DNA from: Plantago elongata
Lineage: Eukaryota; Streptophyta; Magnoliopsida; Lamiales; Plantaginaceae
Length of the DNA: 26,755 nucleotides
Assembly: GCA_036897095.1 (NCBI GenBank)
Contig: JAYMSP010002036.1
Coordinates: forward strand, 1-26,755
Reading direction: 5' to 3'
Below the pieces are notes generated by a model. It was not told where the DNA came from and did not search any database. It was given only the letters and a program-made list of their open reading frames with translations. Position numbers and translations under genes: made by a program. Positions 21,810-26,755 of this stretch are shown one piece after another. Position 1 is the stretch's first letter. Each line of letters starts with the position of its first letter.

Positions 21810-22265
21810 TTAACGGGGCATACCCCACCTTGACACAGCCGGAGCATTGGTGCTTAAGTCATGAGTCTCCACACTGTTAACCGGACCCACTACAGCTTGT
21901 TTCCGGGCATGTGCCCATCTCCACTCCTCTCTCTCGTTCCGCTTAAACCTCTGAAATCGCTCAATGTTTGCCAGTTGGGTAATCTCCTCTTTCTCCCGCA
22001 TGGCAGCTAAGGGACATCGTGGGGGTATTCCGGTCGGATCCAAGATGACCGGATCCTCCAAAGTGCCACTCCCCAGGTATATCGGAGCATGACAAACCCC
22101 GCATTCACAATTAATTAAGTCCCCCCATCCCTTGTACCCCGGGAATATGGCGGACTGGCCTGGAGCCAGAGCTAGAGCTGGAGCTGGAATAGGAGCCGGA
22201 GCAGGTGCATCATACTCGTTTTGATAATGTGCCCAACGGGATGGCACTGAAGCGTTCTTCGACAT
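21810..22265 (-). CDS. Antisense gene aORF1, 151 aa, frame intact, unknown function
   Basis: Starts at ATG 22265 (MSKNASVPSRWAHYQ) and runs unbroken to TAA at 21812-21810, unlike nearly every other frame here. Residues about 22-37 are an Ala/Pro repeat. Then come GYKGWGDL, a CxCxxC cluster (CECGVC), a further Cys in PPRCPLAA, and a charged helical C-terminus rich in Glu and Arg (REKEEITQLANIERFQRFKR). I do not recognise a family. The start is supported by a 5'UTR intron that ends one base before the ATG and by a TATA box further upstream. An alternative upstream ATG at 22283 falls inside that intron. It may be an independent product or the first exon of a longer antisense gene including aORF2. 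Confidence 0.6.
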   Translation of the reverse strand: MSKNASVPSRWAHYQNEYDAPAPAPIPAPALALAPGQSAIFPGYKGWGDLINCECGVCHAPIYLGSGTLEDPVILDPTGIPPRCPLAAMREKEEITQLANIERFQRFKRNEREEWRWAHARKQAVVGPVNSVETHDLSTNAPAVSRWGMPR

Positions 22266-22266
22266 C

Positions 22267-22362
22267 CTGCATAGAAAACCCAAAAATCTTCAGTTAGTTC
22301 CGAATACGTTTTAATTCCGGATAGAAGAAGATCTGGATTTACATTCCGAAGTCAAAGCTTAC
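22267..22362 (-). other. 5'UTR intron of aORF1
   Basis: On the minus strand the donor is GAG|GTAAGC (22362), there is a branch-point-like GAACTAACTGA near 22299, then a T-rich tract and the acceptor TTTTCTATGCAG (ending at 22267), directly before GATG. It is 96 bases long. All elements of a plant intron are present and well placed. Confidence 0.65.
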
Positions 22363-22852
22363 CTCTGTCAATCTTTTCAGTTCGGATGATTTATTTCCTT
22401 TCTTGGCACACTGGTGAAAAATGAAAATGACCTTGCCCTATTTATAGGGGGTCAATTTGTGCAACACAAGTATTTAATGTTATTCACCTATCCAAATCCA
22501 TCAAAAAGACACAATTGTTCTGCCCAATCGTCACTTCAGATGTGCCTCCACTACCATATCACTTCGAATGTCTCAACATCCGAGTGGCAAAATATCACTT
22601 CGGATATTCATTAGTTCGGACGTTCGAGAGGGTCTCTCAAAAGCAAAAGCAAATACTGCTTTTTTCAAAATTACAGTCCGAAGTATCCTACTTTGGACAG
22701 TAAGTAAAAAGGGCGGTGGCTGAGAGAGATACTCTCAAAAGAATTTCAAGAACCATATACCCGGATTTATTTTTTCTCATGGAACTGATTGAACAAGGAA
22801 AAGACTTTGTCTTCTATAGTTCCACAACTATCTTCTACTAAAATACTTGGAA
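22284..22852. other. Region between the antisense promoter and the 3' LTR
   Basis: Besides the 5'UTR intron and TATA box it holds no gene. 22500-22700 contains repeated TTCGGA/TCCGA words that may be part of the antisense upstream regulatory region. Confidence 0.4.
22438..22447 (-). promoter_or_regulatory. TATA box driving antisense transcription
   Basis: On the minus strand CTATAAATAG, the same core as in the LTR TATA boxes, lies about 75 bases before the inferred 5'UTR intron and about 175 before the aORF1 ATG. A start near 22410 would give a leader of about 48 bases before the intron. The motif is palindrome-like (CCCTATTTATAGGGG), so some plus-strand use cannot be excluded. Confidence 0.6.
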
Positions 22853-22866
22853 ACCAGGGGGACATA
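22853..22866 (+). promoter_or_regulatory. Polypurine tract
   Basis: ACCAGGGGGACATA directly precedes the 3' LTR TGTTGATACG. The AGGGGGA core is the RNase H-resistant primer for plus-strand synthesis expected at this place. Confidence 0.75.
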
Positions 22867-23722
22867 TGTTGATACGATAATATGTCCAATCTATTATTTG
22901 GATTTCTCACGAATGGATCCTAAGACATCCCGGTATTACATGGCCAAGGTCTCAAGGGATCCGACCATAAGACCCCGAGTCAAAGACCGTCCGGGGTCAA
23001 AGTTGGCCAAAATATATAAGAATACCGTGACAAGATAAGGATATCGGACCAAAGTGTTATATCTGAACGGAAGCAAGCCTGAACATCCAACACGTATGAG
23101 CCTATATATCCGGACCTAAAGAGAAACCAAGTGAAGCAGACCATATCAAGTCAATCAGAGAGGGCATAACCTGTTCCGGATGTCCTGATCCGGAACATTA
23201 CCCTCGGATATGGTTCCGGACAGGAGGACGAGAATGACCTCAAAGGTCCTACAAAATGACTAATCTAACCTTGAGGCCCAATTGAAAGATGGGTTATGAC
23301 TATACTTTGGTCCATGGGCTTAATTAAACTTTGTTGGTTTAATCTTAACCTTACACTTGGCACAATACAATGGGTCTACCCTAAATGGGGAATAATCTCT
23401 ATAAATAGTGCACAGTTTCAAAGGTAAATCAAAAAGTTCACTTGATCTTCTCATTTTACCATATACATTAGACCTTCATCATTATATAGAGTCGACTCAT
23501 AATCACTCTCAAGTAAAGTCTCTAGTCCGGCTTGATCTTTGGCAAACCGGATATGAAAGTTCTAAACCCCCCCCCCCCCCCCCCATCTCTAGTCACTTGT
23601 GCAGGGCTTGCATTTGGGGGCTCGAAGAGGAAGTTGACCTTTGCATTGGATCCTACTGATTGGACTTAATGAATTTCTTAAGCTTTTCGTTATACCCGAG
23701 GGTTGGGACTTTTACCTCAACA
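22867..23722 (+). repeat. 3' LTR
   Basis: 856 bases, TGTTGATACG ... ACCTCAACA, aligned along its full length with 10432-11282. It has a TATA box at 23400-23408 and a run of 18 C at 23567-23584. About 11 bases of the GGATATGGTTCC type near 23205 are absent from the 5' LTR. Confidence 0.93.
23400..23408 (+). promoter_or_regulatory. TATA box of the 3' LTR
   Basis: TATAAATAG is identical to the 5' LTR box. From this LTR, transcription would run out of the element into the 3' remainder of gene A and toward gene B, about 1.3 kb downstream. Confidence 0.7.
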
Positions 23723-23727
23723 TCATT
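23723..23727. repeat. Target-site duplication, right copy
   Basis: TCATT, equal to 10427-10431 on the other side of the element. Confidence 0.9.
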
Positions 23728-23880
23728 GACAAGAGAGAGCACATAGATAAAAGATTCATAAACTAATCCAGAAAGACTAACTAAAGAGCTTAAGGTTGTT
23801 GATGACCTAAGTGTTTTGAAGACTGAAGATTTGAAGACATAGGACTTAGAATGTTACTTGGAGCATGGACTCTCATGTTG
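23728..23880 (+). pseudogene. Gene A, 3' coding remainder after the gypsy insertion
   Basis: The open frame that reaches the left border of the gypsy element continues without shift after the right TCATT for about 14 codons (DKREHIDKRFIN) to a stop at about 23761. A frame one step away then stays coding-like (LTKELKVVDDLSVLKTEDLKT) to a stop at about 23840 and beyond. This suggests one old indel and a true end near 23850-23930, where a Leu/Cys/Phe-rich tail appears. It shows that the element inserted into coding sequence of gene A. Confidence 0.55.
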
Positions 23881-24052
23881 TTCTATTTTCCTTTTGTATT
23901 GTCTTCTGTATTTTTGCTGATGTATTCATTTGATATATTCTTGTATGTTATTCTTGTAAGCCTAAATCTTCTAGAAAGGTAAGTCTAGAAAGACAGGTTG
24001 GTATATAGTCCATATGTATATAATACTAGAACTCAAATACTATAGCCAGTGG
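23881..24052. other. Gene A 3' flank
   Basis: T-rich sequence with TTTTCCTTTTGTATTG-type words, fitting a plant 3'UTR, followed by an imperfect direct repeat TCTAGAAAGGTAAG / TCTAGAAAGACAGG (about 23969-23998). No gene is seen. Confidence 0.4.
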
Positions 24053-24736
24053 TAATTTCTGAACAGGAATTCAGAAAACCATTTATGTGATCATGAAGTA
24101 TGTGAGAACTAATAGTCCAACATTGCACATATTTCTGAGAGTAAAACATGTCTAGGGTTTTGTGTTTTTACCATTTATATGATAAGTAATATTAAACAAG
24201 GCTTGCTCTCTGAAATGATAAGACCAAAGGTTTCTAGTCTTACACACTAATAGTGACTTATGGATATATATTGTCAAAATTTATTAAGTGGACATGGGAA
24301 CATTTGTTGATTGAAATCATTGCAAGATATTGAACAAGAGCCCTTGATGAATAATCCTTTGATCTCAACGGGTGAGATTAAATCTCGACAAGTAATGCCT
24401 GCTGCGAAAACAGTCATGGCCCACTTCGCATTTACTGCAAAGTAGAAACATATACCACGCCGATGCAATGTACATAGATACATATTCGAAATTCTATACA
24501 TATGTTGTATCTATGTAATTTTATCTTGCTATATATAAACGATTCTAGTAAGAGACAAATACTTTTACCAAATCTGAAATTTTAACTTGCATCAAAGTAG
24601 CAAAAACTCTCTAAGTTTTTTGCAAATTCTTTTGCTAATCTTCTGAGTTCTTCTTAGTTTTCTGAAAAGATAAACTAACATTCTCTCGAATTCAAGCACT
24701 TCTTCTTTAATCCTAACCAGAAACTCTATATAAGAG
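24053..24736 (+). repeat. Promoter-like repeat, copy B (pairs with 4509-5222)
   Basis: Diverged copy of 4509-5222, collinear throughout and similar in length (684 against 714 bases). It ends directly before the gene B ATG with the shared CTCTATATAAGAGATGG-type junction (copy A: CACTATATAATGG). Copy A lies behind copia pol, whereas copy B lies behind the 3' flank of gene A, so the repeat travels with gene A/B and not with copia pol. Confidence 0.75.
24532..24539 (+). promoter_or_regulatory. TATA box of gene B
   Basis: TATATAAA about 200 bases before the gene B ATG, at the same relative place as in copy A. Confidence 0.6.
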
Positions 24737-26755
24737 ATGGCATCCAGAAAGACCTCATCTAAGAACTCAGCTGCAACCGCTTCTTCGACTGAAAAGCAAG
24801 GAGAAAAGGTTTTGCAAGTGTTGAACAAACGCTTGTTAGGTAATTTCAACCCAGGGGATACATGGTGGAGAAATACTTGAGTGTGGCTATCTCTTCCACT
24901 CCAGACATGAATCTTGTTGTGAAGATGCTATCCAAGGCACACATCAAGAAATACCTCTGAGTCACCCCTACTGGACTATCTCCAGTTGATATCTTAGAGT
25001 TTTACAACTCTTTCCAAGTCTACACCAAGATTGTGAACAACATTGAACAAAACGTTCATTAAATCTAAGGTTCAAGGTGTAGAAATATATCTTGATTGTG
25101 ATGCCTATTGTAAAATATTTCGTCTCAGAAATCGTGGGACGATATGGGAGATCAACACAAAAGACAAGACTTTGAACACTGCAGTCAGAGTGATGTATGA
25201 AGAAGCATCAAATGACAAGATTGAGGACTGCCCCTCTTCTTTCATTTTGGGAGACATCAGAACAAGACACCTTTATGAGCACTGTAATGTGCTTGCCAGC
25301 ATCCTCCACAGGTGTTTGGATGGGAACAAAGGTGGAATTGACCAGATAAGTCTGGAGAGATGGATGATAATGGCCATTCTCCGGAAAGAGCTAAATGACA
25401 AAGATAACCTCTTTAATTAGGGTAAGTATCTCTTCATGAAGTTCGTCAACCGGGTCAATGAATTTGAGCCCAAGATTGTTAAAGGTCGTGCCGATACCAA
25501 GTCGAATATGCACTATGGTCTAAAAGTTTGTTACATTTTGGAGAAATGTGGAATTTCTCTCAGAAAGCACTTGCACATCCCAGTGACCAACACAATGTAC
25601 CGGCATGCTCATGAGGAAGCCTTGAAAAAGGTTGCCAAAGATGAGTTGGTTGCTCAGGAAGAAGGAGTATCCGGAGAGATACATGTTGAGGTCCATATTA
25701 CAAAGAAACCAAGGACCAACAAACATGGTCAAGGAAGGGGACTCAGATTTTCATAGATGACACTCCTCGACTAGAAAGGGCAACACAAGATGTTGAAGCC
25801 CATAGTCCCCTTCCAGTTCAGAAGGACTCCAGCTCAAAAAAGAGATCCTTGAGCATTGGCAATCTGCCAGAGTTGTCCGTGAACGAGCTCAACCAGATCG
25901 ACGAGTCTGTCCCAGACTTCGATGTGGATTTTGAAGATGATCTACCATTACAAATGGCACTTAAAAGATCAAGATAGAGACTCATGGTGGAGCCTCTAGC
26001 TCAGCTTCACTACCTCAGAAAGCTAAGGTTGCAGAAGATGCAATCCCATAGAGGATAGTCGAAGATGTCACACCCCAACAGGCAGATGAAGGCTTGGTGG
26101 TGGATGACAAAATGATAGAAGATTCTAACATTGCTTCCAAATTCAAGTTGCCAGCAGACTTGATTGCTGAAGAAATTCCTGCACCCAAGCAGGTTCCTCA
26201 AACATCTGAGATGGGAACTCAGAATGTTCAAGTAGAGGAAAGGTCCAAAGTACCAGAAACTTCAAGCCATGAAATGGAAGCCACAGTGCCTGAAGATACA
26301 CATGTAACAAGAGTTGTCTATATCTAACTTGTAAAACATTTGAATAAATGTTAAGCTAGTTACTCATAAACTTCCTTTGTTACAGGCTATCATGGAGACA
26401 ACAGAGCAGGGAAAGACATTGTACCCACCCCTCTGAATGAAGAATAGGTTCCTTCAACCTCTACAATACAAGAAAATGAGCATGTGCAGCAGGTAGTCAA
26501 TTGTCTCTAAAAAGAAATAATTTTGTACTTAGTCAGAATTCTTGTATTTCTAACTTCATAAATTCCTCTATAGATGCTCCAAATGAGAAAGCTGTTGAAG
26601 TGATGGAAACATCACAAGCTCAAGAGATTCCAGAGGTTGAAAAGCCTTCGAAAGAAATTGCTTCTGAGCCTTCCCTTGTGGAGGTATGTAAAACAAAAAT
26701 ATTGTCTTTATGAATATCTTGTACAAATCAACATTGCTTAATCAAACACTTTGTT
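24737..26755 (+). pseudogene. Gene B, paralogue of gene A, 5' part, truncated by window end
   Basis: Starts at ATG 24737 (MASRKTSSKNSAATASS). The N-terminal globular part matches gene A: TFIKSKVQGVEIYLDCDAYC (about 25046-25105), SSFILGDIRTRHLYEHCNVL (25229-25288), GGIDQISLERWM (25331-25366), KYLFMKFVNRVNEFEPKI. Then an acidic and Ser/Pro/Glu-rich region follows, with DDTPRLERATQDVE (about 25758), LPELSVNELNQIDESVPDFD (25865-25924) and exons of low complexity. Stops at about 24878, 24958, 25418 (TAG where gene A has Trp), 25754, 25976 and 26049, with shifts near 24850, 25050 and 25745, show it is also decayed. Function is unknown, as for gene A. The 3' half, with the coiled coils, is outside the window. 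Confidence 0.6.
26304..26755 (+). other. Introns and mini-exons of gene B
   Basis: Introns are inferred at 26304-26385 (acceptor TTTGTTACAG), 26493-26573 (donor CAG|GTAGTC, acceptor CTCTATAG) and from 26684 (donor GAG|GTATGT), running out of the window. The first shares ACTCATAAA..TTTACAG-type sequence with the first intron of gene A. The exon 26574-26683 contains VMETS, also found in the gene A mini-exon 7176-7285, so the exons correspond between copies. Confidence 0.65.

Larger units (their letters stand above)
10432..23722 (+). mobile_element. Nested Ty3/gypsy retrotransposon, Tat lineage, 13.3 kb
   Basis: Complete in outline: 5' LTR, primer-binding site, gag, protease, RT, RNase H, second RNase H, integrase, antisense gene block, polypurine tract, 3' LTR, flanked by TCATT on both sides. 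The RNase H pair, the lack of a chromodomain at the integrase end, the gag zinc motif and extra ORFs between pol and the 3' LTR fit the Tat lineage of plant gypsy elements. All the sense genes carry stops, so it cannot move by itself. It is inserted in the same orientation as gene A and splits that gene's 3' coding part. Confidence 0.93.

Noticed and set aside
1-26755. CRISPR arrays, bacterial operons, tRNA or rRNA genes
   Set aside because: No regularly spaced repeats, no ribosome-binding-site-led gene strings and no RNA gene boxes; the TGGCGCC motif at 11287 is a primer-binding site only.

Overview
The window is plant nuclear DNA, most likely from a eudicot, made of nested and decayed LTR retrotransposons plus an unrecognised intron-containing gene present in two diverged copies. 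The evidence for a plant is Ty1/copia and Ty3/gypsy polyproteins of plant type, TATA boxes of the form TATATAAA and CTATAAATAG, and short AT-rich introns with GT..AG ends and CTAAC-like branch points. There is no bacterial operon structure, no CRISPR array and no tRNA or rRNA gene. Almost every reading frame is broken by stops or frameshifts. Assignments come from recognising protein motifs by eye; no search was run.

Layout: (1) 1-179 is AT-rich and may be the end of another LTR. (2) 180-4404 (+) is a 5'-truncated, inactive Ty1/copia gag-pol of Sirevirus-like type, with protease, integrase, reverse transcriptase and RNase H in order. (3) 4509-5222 is a promoter-like segment with a TATA box. 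It is followed by gene A (5223-10431, continuing at 23728), which has a globular N-terminal region, a run of five small introns, coiled coils, a Pro tract and acidic and basic linkers. (4) 10432-23722 is a Ty3/gypsy element of the Tat lineage inserted into gene A. It has 5-bp target duplications (TCATT), about 850-bp LTRs, a primer-binding site and a polypurine tract. Its gag-pol carries two RNase H domains. Between pol and the 3' LTR it has an antisense block with two genes, their own TATA boxes and introns. (5) 23728-24052 is the 3' end of gene A plus flank. (6) 24053-24736 is a second copy of the promoter-like segment. (7) 24737-26755 is gene B, a diverged paralogue of gene A with the same kind of intron-exon structure, cut off by the window end.

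The order of events can be read from the nesting. The promoter plus gene unit was duplicated, and the gypsy element then inserted into the 3' part of gene A. Its LTRs have since diverged by roughly a tenth. The most interesting parts are the duplicated A/B gene family with phase-0 mini-exons, and the antisense transcription unit inside the Tat element.
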